From Mesostigma viride (Eukaryota > Streptophyta > Mesostigmatophyceae > Mesostigmatales > Mesostigmataceae): a stretch of DNA of 64,000 nt. The number at the start of each line of letters is the position of its first letter. Positions within the stretch are counted from its first letter, which is position 1. Position numbers and translations under genes: made by a program. A model generated the notes under the pieces. The model made no database searches. It worked only from the letters and a program-made list of their open reading frames with translations, and was not told where the DNA came from. Location: positions 2,289,453 through 2,353,452 of the forward strand of contig RPFO01000436.1 of the NCBI GenBank assembly GCA_009746045.1, given 5' to 3'. Below, one piece after another: positions 54,901 through 64,000 of the stretch.

Positions 54901-56159
54901 AGTGTCACCGCTGCCTTCCGGGCCTGAGGGTGAAGCTGCAGCCAAAGCTGCAGACGTATTTTCAGGGCTTAGCGCAGCCGCCAGGCTGCGTTGCGCAGAG
55001 GAGCGTTTGCTCGTCATGATATTGCGTAATAGCTTCGGAAAATATATATCAGTGTGTGCGTTCACTGAAAGACGAAGCGATTGTGATAATCATGGCTGTA
55101 GTTTGGTGCCCAAACGTGAAAGTTATGAGGTCCGCCGTCAGCCATGGCCGGCTACCTCGTGGCTCGTGGCTCGTGGCTCGTGGCTCGTGGCTCGTGGCTC
55201 CGCGTTAATACTACATACTAATAGGTATACTAGGTAGAGCAACTGGTAACACTGCATACTTGTAGGTATACTAGGTAGTATATTTCTTTTGAACGGAATT
55301 ACGGAAAAGAAACGGGAAAATAACCTTGGATCAGAAAGAGCTCAAGGGGAGGGGCCGAGCGAGAACCAGGCGTCATGGGTGGAGGTTGGATATCGTGAAC
55401 GGGAGCCCACTCTAGCTAGAGAATTCTGTCCGATAGCTGCATGCGTGCAGCCTGCGCATGTTCTTCTCACCAATCGTGTGACAGAGCTTATCGCACTTTG
55501 TTTCGAAACAATCAAGCGAAGCTAGCTTCACTTTTGATAATGTGCCACCTGTAGAAGTGAGTTGCTGAATCATTATCTCAGGGCTGCATCAGTGTCCCAC
55601 TTCTTGCATTACCTATATCAGTTATTCCAGTGCTTTCTACACTCTACAATTACAATATTTCATGACGGTCTGAACTATCTGCAGTGCATTCAGCACTCAA
55701 AGTTCTCAGCTAAACCACCCTGGCAAGAAACCCTGTCAGCCAGAGCAAATTGTCACATTGCCGTCAACAGCTGAACATGCACTGGGTTCGGTGATGAGCT
55801 GCCGCCAGACGCGGCTAGCCGCATGGACATATGTGCACATGTGTGCTACCCTAGACGGGACGGCTAGCGCTCACGCGCGCCCGGGCTCCTGGTTTGTCTG
55901 TAAGTAAGTAGACCTGTACTTGCGTGTCATGCGCAAAGGCATGCGCCACGGAGTACTACTATGCTAATCTCATTAGAAAAAAATATTACACAAAAGTTTA
56001 AACAAATATCGTCTGCATCATTCCCCAACCATTAAGCACTAGATGGGGATGTAATCCTCATCCGAGCTGTCCTCTACTACTGTACGTAATGGCAGACGAG
56101 GCGGTAGTGTAGCGGCTATCCTCAGGGCCAATAACCGCCACCTGCGGACTTTGTCTGTA
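54901..56159. other. Intergenic, mostly unrecognised
   Basis: Holds a 7-bp GGCTCGT run (55,155-55,200) and two copies of TAGGTATACTAGGTAG (55,221 and 55,262). No coding sequence or RNA gene was recognised. Confidence 0.4.
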
Positions 56160-56276
56160 ATTTAAAGGCAGATGGCTAGCTCGCAATGCCTTCCTTGAAT
56201 GGCGGCCTCCGCAATGCCTTCTTTGAATGGCCGCCTCTGCAATGCCATCTATGTTAATGGCATTCGGGTGACTGAT
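56160..56276. repeat. Flanking direct repeat, left copy
   Basis: The block starting TTAAAGGCAGATGGCTAGCT and ending ATTCGGGTGAC is repeated at 59,211-59,330 with small changes. It contains internal GAATGGC(G/C)GCCTC repeats. The two copies bracket the piggyBac-type element. Confidence 0.9.
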
Positions 56277-56280
56277 TTAA

Positions 56281-59210
56281 CCCCTAAACCGTCCTCGTGC
56301 CGATTTTCGACTGCGAGTTTTTCTCATGCCTCACATTTGGCATGAGTTTGTGCGCCCTGTAGGGATTTGGCGGGAAGGTTTTGGCGGGAACCAACTAGAC
56401 CACCGAAAAGATCTAGATTCACTCTATCCGTAGGACACTTGTCTGACCGTATTTGACCACCGTATCAGGGTGGAAACCCTGGTCAAAGTCAACAGGGTAC
56501 CTTGGTGCATGCAGGTTTGGGCGGTAAAAAAAATTGACAAAAACGTACGAAAACGAAGGATGCGAAAAAAGGGGGGAGCGCGGACGTAGACATGGCGGAC
56601 GAAATGCAGGCAGATATACGGACTTTCAAGGTAAAGAAGGGCATTTTCATGGCAGTGCCTGTGGAAAAATTCGGACTAGACTGGGCGATAGAGCAGTATG
56701 GGGAAAAACACAGCGAGGTACGTTTGCCGGGCAAGGTAGTGACAGTGAACAGGTCCGGAGATGGTGCACGGTGCTTTTTCCCGGACGACAAGCTCCCGTA
56801 CCCATTCACCCGTGAGCAGATTTTCATATATTCGTGCAGCTCAGATGATTACGAAGCTCTAGTGAAAGAATGCGCAGCCAGGAAGGTCCCAACGGCAGGT
56901 AGCAGTGACGATGATAGCGAGCAGGGCCAGGATAGCGATTCTGACGCCGGCGAGGACGACGACGACAAATCCGAGGATATCGAGCTGCCCACACCTGTCA
57001 AGCGACGCGAGCCGGGGAAGCGCGCTGTCGGCAACCCGAAGAAGAACCCAGCCATCAGCCACGCCCCGAAAAGGCGCCGTCAGACCAAGGCGGCGGCCAG
57101 CGAGAGCGTTGTCTCGGACGCTTCCGATGACGACTTTGTTTACCAGAAGGGTGCGGAGGGTCCGGTGCCGAGCGGTGAGGCTGAGCTCGATGATTCGTTT
57201 TTTCCTAACGACACTCCTGCCATGCTGAGGAGCCAGCCGAGACTGTCTGGAAATCTGGTTTCGGCAAGCCAGGTGTGTTTCCTTTTCCCGATACTCCGGT
57301 GCTGTCGCCGATGACGGGTACCGCCTGCTATCAAAACCTTTCCCCTGCCCAGCTCAAGTTTGGGCCCCTCGGGCTGTTCTCCCTTTTCTGGTCCCAACGT
57401 GATGTCGTGGCCAAGATTGTCAAGGAGACCAACGACTATGCTGTCAGAGCTCAAGGGGGCGGGCAAGCCAGGTGAGCGTGAGTGGCACCCCTTAACAATG
57501 CATGAGATGGGCAAATTTCTGGGTGGAGCAGGTGCTGTGCCAACTGTGCTGCGCGCAAGGCAGGAAGCACAAGACCTCGGTCATGTGCGAGCACTGTGAC
57601 ATGGCGTTCTGCAGCAACAGCGAGCGGAACTGCTTCGGCCTCTTCCACTCCGGGCAGGTGGAGGGGCTGGACTTCAACGTGACGAAGCAGCGGGTATGGC
57701 AGCGCCTCTCCCAGCGTGGCGAATGCGCCAAGAATTTCAAGGGCGCCACTACCACGAGGGGGGCAGCAGCCACCACCCGGAAGCTCAAGGGGGTGGCGCG
57801 GCGCCGCCATCTCAGGGCGGAGCATGTCCGCCTGGGATATAGTCCTACGGAGGCTGACTAAGAATGCTAGCATTTGTTGCCTACGTGGCATGGCATTTGG
57901 CCTTTCCTGCCCGCGCTCATGCGCGCCGTGTATCACCATGGGCCGGCATGGTTTGAAGTGTGTGTTATTGTTTCATGGACCCACCTGTGCATGTGCTATT
58001 TGGTTTCATGTTGTTAGCCTGGGTTATTGTTTCATGGTCCCACCTGTGCATGTGTTATTTGGTTTCATGTTGTTAGCCTGCATGGGTTATTGTTTCATGT
58101 CATGTCTTATTAGCTTTCATGTTTATGCATAACTTGTGCAGTTTGAAAATCTGCTCCGTGATGGTCACAGTGCCACCTATTTCTAGTTGGCAATTTTCAG
58201 TGTTACTGCATGCATGGTCCCTTGGTCACTAATTTATCTAGGAGTGCTGGGATGTTTTGACTTTGTGTGCAAGGTCCATCATGCATGTAAAAATAAGTAC
58301 CACAGTATCAGCGGGTCTGCAAGCATTTACGCTTATTGTGGCATATATTTGTGCCACATAGGCTGGAATAAACATAATCATGCATGTTTCATGCTTACCT
58401 ATCATTTCCATGTTCAAAACTGCACTAGGATGTTTATTCTAGCCCCCCCCAAACTGGTGACTCAAAATAGTCACCAGCTATTTTTTGCATTATCTTGTGG
58501 GTCCCTGGGTGAAACAAGACATGTAAGTGTTTGGATGTAGTGCTTGGGTACAGTTGCAGTCCCCCCTGAAATACTAGGGTGAAATCCAAGGTATAATACG
58601 TGCTCCATCATGCATGATAAGGTTGTGAACCCCGTACTCGCGGCCCGCGCGTAGTCGTCTCCAATCATATCCGGCAGGGACCTGCAGTGGTTATGGCAGG
58701 TATTGGTGGCACACAGGTTGGAATAGGTGTTAGCATGCATGTTTGCCCATACTCCATGCTTACCTATCGTTTCCATGTTCAAAACTGCACTAGGATGCCT
58801 ATTTTAGCCCCCAAAAAACTCGCGACTCAAAATAGTCACCAGTTATTTTCAGCACCAGCTGATGGGTCCCTGGGGGAGTTACAATTTTTAGTGTTTGTAT
58901 CCCATCCTAACTAAAAAATCTACCTACAAAACCAACCCCAGGGTCAACTCATTGAGGAAAGGGGTCTATTATCATCCATTATAAGGGTGTCACCGCGCAC
59001 ACTCACCGTACCCCCCTGAGGGGGGGGCTATTTATAGAGCAGGGGGGGCTAGCACTGGGACCACCCACTATACCCCCAGGTGGGCCCTAATATGGTTATG
59101 CTTGGTTCCTAGTATGGTCTAGAAAAAATAATTAGGCTGAATGGGGGCACCTGTGGCATACTGTGCAACTCGTGACTCATTTTAGTCACGAGTCAAAGAC
59201 GGTTGAGGGG
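56281..59210 (+). mobile_element. piggyBac-type element with deleted transposase core
   Basis: The left end is TTAA then CCCCTAAACCGTC and the right end GACGGTTGAGGGG then TTAA, giving a 13-bp terminal inverted repeat with one mismatch and TTAA target duplications. It carries a broken transposase gene (56,592-57,861). The rest is non-coding, with direct repeats near both ends (CATGCTTACCTATC, TTTCCATGTTCAAAACTGCA at 58,406 and 58,775; CTCAAAATAGTCACCAG). The element sits exactly at the junction between two copies of the flanking direct repeat. Confidence 0.85.
56592..57861 (+). pseudogene. piggyBac-like transposase remnant: N-terminus plus zinc finger
   Basis: The first frame (from Met at 56,592) is an acidic, Ser/Asp-rich N-terminal region with Lys/Arg-rich stretches (KRREPGKRA and PKRRRQTKAA). 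After a frame change, FGPLGLFSLFWSQRDV then AKIVKETNDYA matches the start of the piggyBac transposase domain, followed in a third frame by REWHPLTMHEMGKFLGG. The sequence then jumps directly to a C-terminal Cys-rich finger (CQLCCAQGRKHKTSVMCEHC and FCSN...CFGLFHSG). The long region that should hold the catalytic Asp residues is missing, so it cannot be an active transposase. The deletion junction is near 57,530. One frame change may instead be an intron. Confidence 0.75.
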
Positions 59211-59338
59211 TTAAAGGCAGATGGCTAGCTCGCAATGCCTTCCTTGAATGGCCGCCTCCGCAATATGCCTTCTTTGAATGGCCGCCTCTAGCTGCAATCA
59301 ATGCCATCTATGTTAATGGCGTTCGGGTGACGGCCTCC
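59211..59338. repeat. Flanking direct repeat, right copy
   Basis: Copy of 56,160-56,276 with insertions of AT near 59,266 and TAGCTGCAATCA near 59,290. It begins with the TTAA that is the element's right-hand target duplication. Confidence 0.9.
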
Positions 59339-59939
59339 ACAACTGCCCAGCCCCCGTGGACCTGCAGCAATACGCTCTTCTCCCTTCTTGGACGATCCAT
59401 CAAGGAGCTCTGGCCCCCCACCCGGCCCCATATCACCACCACCTTGACCGATCGAAGCCACCATCTGCTCCCTCTATAAGGAGGCCCCCGATCAGCACGT
59501 GACTCCCCTCGCTATAGCTGCAGATGTGGCAGCCCGAGGCGGCACGCTGGCTGCCGAGCTCCCCGTCAGCTCTCTCCATGCATCATGTACCGCCACCGCC
59601 ACTGACCAGCTAGTCCACCCTCCTCGCCTCCACCTCCAAAGCCAACTAGCACCGCCACGTACCAATGATGCCATCACTGCCCATGCGGCAGCTACGATAG
59701 CTCCTCGACATCAACCAGCACCTCAAGGACAGCGCCGCGCCATTCGCCATCGAGTGTGCACATATGCCTGCAAAACACCGCGGGCCTCATGCACTGCATG
59801 CCCAGGCGTGCAGTGATTGAGGGACATTGCCATGAGGCCAGCCCCAGCTGGCCCAGCCGGCGATGCCCCTCCCACCCAGGCCTGCCGTGGGCCGACATGA
59901 TGCTGAGGCACACCACCACCACCACCTCCGCCATCGCCG
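59339..59939. other. Unassigned GC-rich stretch
   Basis: Frames are open on both strands but no domain is recognised. Pro/Ala-rich, perhaps a decayed upstream part of the following ORF1 copy. Confidence 0.35.
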
Positions 59940-60540
59940 CCCTCTCAGGAGTCAGACTCAACAAGCAGCAGATCGACTCTCGACCTCCGGCCGTACGTGA
60001 GGAGGCCGAGCTCGACAAGCGCAGTCGCAAGGTCATCGTCAAGCTAGCACTTCGACCATGGCTGCCAGGTGAGTCCCTTGCCGAGGCGTTTGAGAACAGC
60101 TGATCCTTGCCCCCGTGCATGGCCCTTGAATTGGTGAGCTCAAGCTGAAGGTCCTCCGGACGCCTTCCCCGCTCGATCGCGGGGTAACTAGGCTGCATGG
60201 AACGCCCCTCACACTGAGGACTTATGCTTACGTGACGCAGTCACGTGTGAATTAATTAATGGAACGCCCCCGCTGCATGCTCAGTACTCTGGCTCACGGC
60301 TCACTGCTTTGAGTAAGTACATCATGGCGGACAAGCTGCTGTTTCTCAAGTGTCGCAAGTGCAAGCGACTCGTGGGCCGGACCTCCGCCTTAGTACACCC
60401 TGGACGACGACCTGCCCCTGGCATGCACAGCCATGACAACGGCGACGGGAGCTGTATGGCCGACCTACAGATCGAAATCCGGCTTTGGCAGACAGCACGG
60501 AAGAAGCCGGTATATTGGAAGGCCGGGGCGGTAATCTAAG
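59940..60540 (+). pseudogene. ORF1-type retroelement copy, degraded
   Basis: REEAELDKRSRKVIVK (about 59,998-60,045) and ESLAEAFEN (about 60,073-60,100) match the RRM-like block at 54.7 kb. A divergent tail stretch lies at 60,115-60,260, with AATTAATTAATGG at 60,250. Then comes TLDDDLPLACTAM (about 60,398) leading to a degraded C-terminus. Two overlapping truncated insertions are likely. Confidence 0.55.
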
Positions 60541-61385
60541 TTCAACAGCTATAGTTGACCGGCCACAAGCCCTCATATATGCAGCAGTGGCAGGCGACCC
60601 CTGCCCCAGCAACACTACCAGCACCCCCACCCTAGGGGGATAGCACCCCAGCCTAGGGGGATACTAGTATATACATAGCAGTAGTGAAGAATAGTAAGGC
60701 TTAGCCGACATGGCCTACGCCCATGTGCATGTATGCCCGCCTATGATGGGACCCATGCACACCAGATGATGCATTAGCTCTTTAGTACTCAAAAACTTAG
60801 TTCTTAAAAGTATACTTATTAGCCATTACCTATGGCTGACGGCGGTATGCATGGCTAGCCGACGGCGGTATGGCTGACGGCGGAGTTTAGATCTTTTGCA
60901 TCTGCTGAGCCCCAAATTCGGTCAGACCACTTGCATTCGATCCGCCTTTTTTAAGACGCACTCGCTCGTATAATTGGTTACGGCTGACACGCAGTATCGA
61001 AAAAGTTACGCACGTGACAAGCAGCTATGACGACTCAAAAAGCCAAACGAGGTTTGGAAAAGGAGCTTTCCAGCTCCCAGCGGCAACCCACTCGCCATCG
61101 TCCTTTCCCAGCAGCCTGGGCTCGCAAAACCATCGCCAGCAAACCCATCACCAAGCGTATCATCAGAGCCAAAGAAAAACTTGTTGTCTTTTATGGCTCG
61201 CAGTCAAATTGGTGGGTAACCTATAATAACAACCTGTGTTGATTGGTGAATTAACCAACTGGTGGTATTTCCACAACATCCCTCTGCAACTTGCAAGGAT
61301 GACATCCGAGCAGTGCTGGAGGAGCACGTCAGACCTGGCTGCTGGCCAAGAAGAAGATGACATTGATGACCACAGCACTCAACAC
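60541..61385. other. Unassigned intergenic stretch
   Basis: A pair of CCTAGGGGGATA(G/C) repeats at 60,633-60,662 and a GACGGCGGTATG repeat at 60,838-60,880. Open frames at 61,014-61,242 match nothing recognised. Confidence 0.35.
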
Positions 61386-61695
61386 AGTACGTGGCCAAGG
61401 TCTCCAATATGGCCACCGCCTTCCCCACTCACGGGACAAGGCGGCTCCCCCACCAGTCCTGCTCACCTTCCTCTCCCCTGAGGATAAGCAGCGGTTCCTC
61501 GCTCGTCGCAAGCGGTTGCACGACCTCACCTGGACGCTGGATGACGACCTAACCCCCGCTCAGCAACAGCAGCGACGCGACCTGTGGCCGGAATACCTCC
61601 GCCATAAGCAGGACCCCCAGAAGCCCAAGGTGTACTGGAGGGGCGGGGACCTGATGATCAACATGCACAAGATGTGGACGCCCCCAGCGGGCTAG
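61386..61695 (+). pseudogene. ORF1-type retroelement C-terminus, well preserved
   Basis: The frame continues without a break through SRDKAAPPPVLLTFLSPEDK, RFLARRKRLHDLTWTLDDDL, TPAQQQQRRDLWPEYLRHKQ and PKVYWRGGDLMIN to a stop at 61,693. This is the C-terminal domain of an L1/ORF1-like nucleic-acid-binding protein. The upstream half is truncated. It is the best reference in the window for the other copies. Confidence 0.75.
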
Positions 61696-62131
61696 AATAG
61701 CAATAGCCCTAGCTTGTAACCATTGGAGTCACTGCCGCTAAGGCAGCCATGCCTAGAATGTTTGCCTACTAGCTATGCCAACACACCTATAGTCACGTGC
61801 CGCCAACGCACGGTACACAACCAGCCATAGCCTAATTAGCCTTAGCCTAGTCCTAGTACAGCCATGCTACGTCCTGGCTATGTTCAGATTACTTGCCCAC
61901 CGTATACTTGTTATGCTACGCTTACATGGGTCTTATTGCACCCGCAGTTTGCCGGATCGTTAGCGTGTCCGTTTAGCTAGCGCGCCCGATTGCAGCTGTG
62001 GCATGCCTTTGGCATGAAGGAGACTGGGGGTCTCTGCCCTTTCTCCTGTAGTGCACACACAGGGACTAAAAGCACTTCGGTGCTCCGTGACTCCCCAACG
62101 GGAGCACGAGTTTAATTAATTAATTAATTAA
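61696..62131 (+). repeat. 3' UTR and (TTAA)n tail of the ORF1 element, copy A
   Basis: Starts CTAGAATAGC and runs through CCGCCAACGCACGGTACACA, CCAGTCTCCTTCAT-type and CCCCAACGGGAGCACGAG blocks to a TTAATTAATTAATTAATTAA tail. No ORF2 follows ORF1. The same sequence, with the same end, follows copy B and recurs in minus orientation at 20.9-24.7 kb. Confidence 0.75.
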
Positions 62132-63014
62132 TGGCAACCAAGGTCGCACGTACACAAGCTTCAACCTTGACAGCTCACGGCGATGCATCTACCACGGCGC
62201 AGGCCTCTAGTCTGATGCGCATGCCGCCAGGCTCAGGACTCTCCCGCCTCAACCAGGTGGAGGGCAAGTGCGGCGTGCTCATGAAGAAGCTTGAAGCCAT
62301 CGCCGCCCACCGGCACTGAGGCCCTGGCGGCTGGCCACACAGACAGGTCCCAAACTAGATATTAGCGGAGCAGACGGCCACCATCGCATCCTTGCCATCC
62401 CGGCAGGATGCTGGCGACCTCCTGCCGCTCTCCTATGCGGACCTGCTGCCTCAACCACTGACGCCATGCATCACCACGAAACTCCAGGAGCTGGAGGACC
62501 ACCGCCAGGCCGAAAAGGGGAGACCACAGACCGCGCTCGCCGCGAGAGCCGAGTGGTGCTGCGTCGTTTCCCTGGGCAGTCTGAAGCCAGTTGAGACGTC
62601 AACCACCCTTGCGGACGAGCTCAAGGACCAGCTTCTTACCCTCATGGGCCTGGTAGGTGAGGTAGAACTGCGCGGGTGGCCGGCCGATGTCACCGCCTTT
62701 CCCACTCACTGCATGGACAAGGCAGCTCCCGCACCAGTCCTGCTCATGCACCTTCCCCGATCCCCTGAGCTAGGACAAGCAGCGGTTCCTTTCTCGTCGC
62801 AAGAGGTTGCACGACCTCACGTACCTGGACGCTGGACGACGACCTGACCCCCGCTCCGGCAGCAGCAGCAGCTACGCGACCTGCATGTGGCCGCCTGGCC
62901 GGAATACCTCCGCCACAACTCACAAGCAGGACCCCCATGCAGAAGCCCAAGGTGTACTGGAGGGGCGGGGACCTAATGATCAACCACAAGATCTGGACGC
63001 CCCCTGCGGGCTAG
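62132..63014 (+). pseudogene. ORF1-type retroelement copy B, longest
   Basis: Begins immediately after the AATT tail of copy A. Blocks in order: LLPLSYADLLPQPLTPCITT, LQELEDHRQAEKGR, PVETSTTLADELKDQLLTLM, GLVGEVEL, MDKAAPAPVLLMHL, then in shifted frames RFLSRRKRLHDLT, TLDDDLTPAPAAAA and PKVYWRGGDLMIN, ending at a stop near 63,014. The coiled-coil or RRM-like middle and the C-terminal domain are therefore both represented. Several frameshifts make it non-functional. Confidence 0.7.
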
Positions 63015-63437
63015 AATAGCCCTAGCTTGTAATCCTTGTGCCGGCGTAGTCACTGCGCCGCCATGGCAGCCATGCCTAGAATGTTTGCCTAGCCGTGCCA
63101 ACATACCTAGTCACGTGCACCGCTAACTAAGGCACGGTACACAACCAGCCATAGCCTTAGCTTAGCCCTTGTACAGCCTTGCTGCGTCCTGGCTATGATC
63201 AGATTACTTGCCCACGCTCCTTGTTATGATATGCTCACATGGGTCTTATTGCACACACAGAACTTGCCGGATCGTCTATCGTGTCCGATTGCAGCTGTGG
63301 CATGCCTCTGGCATGAAGGAGAAAGGGGGTCTCTGCCCTTTCTTCCTGTTGTGCACATACAGGGATTAAAAGCACTCCAGTGCTCCGTGACTCCCCTGAA
63401 CGGGAGCACGAGTTAAATTAATTAATTAATTAATTAG
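63015..63437 (+). repeat. 3' UTR and (AATT)n tail of the ORF1 element, copy B
   Basis: Same sequence as 61,696-62,131 with substitutions and indels, ending in TTAAATTAATTAATTAATTA at 63,414-63,437. Confidence 0.75.
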
Positions 63438-63509
63438 GGCGCCCTCCCTCCTTCTCATTGTGTACAGGGGTCGGTGACATCAGTGAAGGTTCCTCTACTT
63501 TGTATTGGC

Positions 63510-63650
63510 ACCCACGTGACGCAGTCACGTGATTATTAATAAATAATTATAATTAATCTTGAAAGGAGACAACCAGCGCAGGCCAGAAATCAGGAGAATC
63601 CAGCTGGCCGGACCATGGTAGCTCGAGCTAGCCTGCCGTTATCTTTTCTG
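63510..63650. repeat. CACGTGACGCAGTCACGTG palindrome and dispersed repeat
   Basis: The 19-bp palindrome at 63,513-63,531 recurs at 24,732 and 60,229, with related sequence at 17,617 and 25,627, close to AATT runs in the first three cases. It is followed by another copy (63,563-63,650) of the GAGACAACCAGCGCAGG-CAGAAATC block. Confidence 0.7.
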
Positions 63651-63820
63651 CGTAACTAAAACGCATGTCAAGGAGAGAGTATTAAGAAAGCCATATGCCC
63701 CTTCTCAGGGATATGTGCTACATAAGCTCCCAACGGAGTTATTCTGATTTGGCACGCCGCAAAGGTGAAAACCATTTGCGTTCAGTGCTGGTCCGCGGAA
63801 AACGCGATCTGCAAATGAAT

Positions 63821-63880
63821 CCAGGCCGGAATTGAACTGGGGACCTCTCGCACCAATTTTTGCTGACTATAGGACGGACG
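63821..63880 (-). ncRNA. tRNA-like (SINE-type) promoter boxes
   Basis: On the minus strand CTATAGTCAG is followed about 30 nt later by GAGAGGTCCCCAGTTCAATTC, resembling the A and B boxes of a tRNA-Asp-like RNA polymerase III promoter (GTTCAATTC fits the B-box consensus). The T stem does not pair, so this is not a functional tRNA. A tRNA-derived SINE or decayed tRNA is possible. Confidence 0.25.
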
Positions 63881-64000
63881 TCCCCGGATCCTAAGGCATC
63901 GCCAACTGACACCTACAGTCATCCGCAAAAGTTCTCCTTTCCGGGGAGTGATGCAAGTCCGTCGGATTTGGTACTAGAAAAAATCATTCGAGATCTGTGT

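Overview
The window looks like nuclear DNA of a eukaryote with large, intron-rich genes and many repeats, most likely a green-lineage microalga. The evidence is spliceosomal GT-AG introns, a eukaryotic STT3 whose closest recalled match is plant and algal STT3, two predicted organelle-targeted proteins, and decayed non-LTR, piggyBac-like and Tc1/mariner-like elements. The species cannot be fixed from this sequence. No rRNA, confident tRNA, CRISPR array or prokaryotic operon was seen.

Layout. 1-1,940: decayed retroelement pieces. 2,383-13,994 (minus): a seven-exon RlmI-type PUA plus SAM methyltransferase, with a 3.3-kb array of a 9-bp unit inside one intron. 15,098-16,177 (plus): a small MYND zinc-finger gene, head to head with the methyltransferase. 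16,510-25,400: a transposon landscape (TA-flanked MITE, TTAA-flanked element, duplicated segments, a near-perfect 250-bp palindrome, ORF1-only retroelement copies, a LINE reverse-transcriptase tail). 26,959-49,927 (minus): a complete 18-exon, 825-residue STT3 gene spread over 23 kb, most of it intronic tandem repeats. 50,724-53,708 (plus): a three-exon EamA/DMT transporter with a plastid-like leader, head to head with STT3. 53,709-64,000: more ORF1-only retroelement copies and a piggyBac-type element that has lost its catalytic core.

The most striking signal is in the introns. At many exon borders of STT3, and at some borders of the methyltransferase and transporter genes, the last 20-30 nt of the exon plus its 5' splice site, or the 3' splice site plus the first 20-30 nt of the exon, has been copied into the neighbouring intron. 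Copy number runs from one to about 22. Two of these arrays have an 80-bp period made of about 30 nt of exon-like sequence and about 50 nt of intron-like sequence. The introns therefore carry dozens of decoy or optional splice sites that resemble the real ones. Other introns hold simple arrays (9-bp, 30-bp, 8-bp, 6-bp, GA, AGT/CGT), usually a different one in each intron.

The genes do not form one pathway. STT3 acts in ER N-glycosylation, the methyltransferase probably in organellar rRNA modification, the EamA protein in membrane transport, and the MYND protein has no known partner here.
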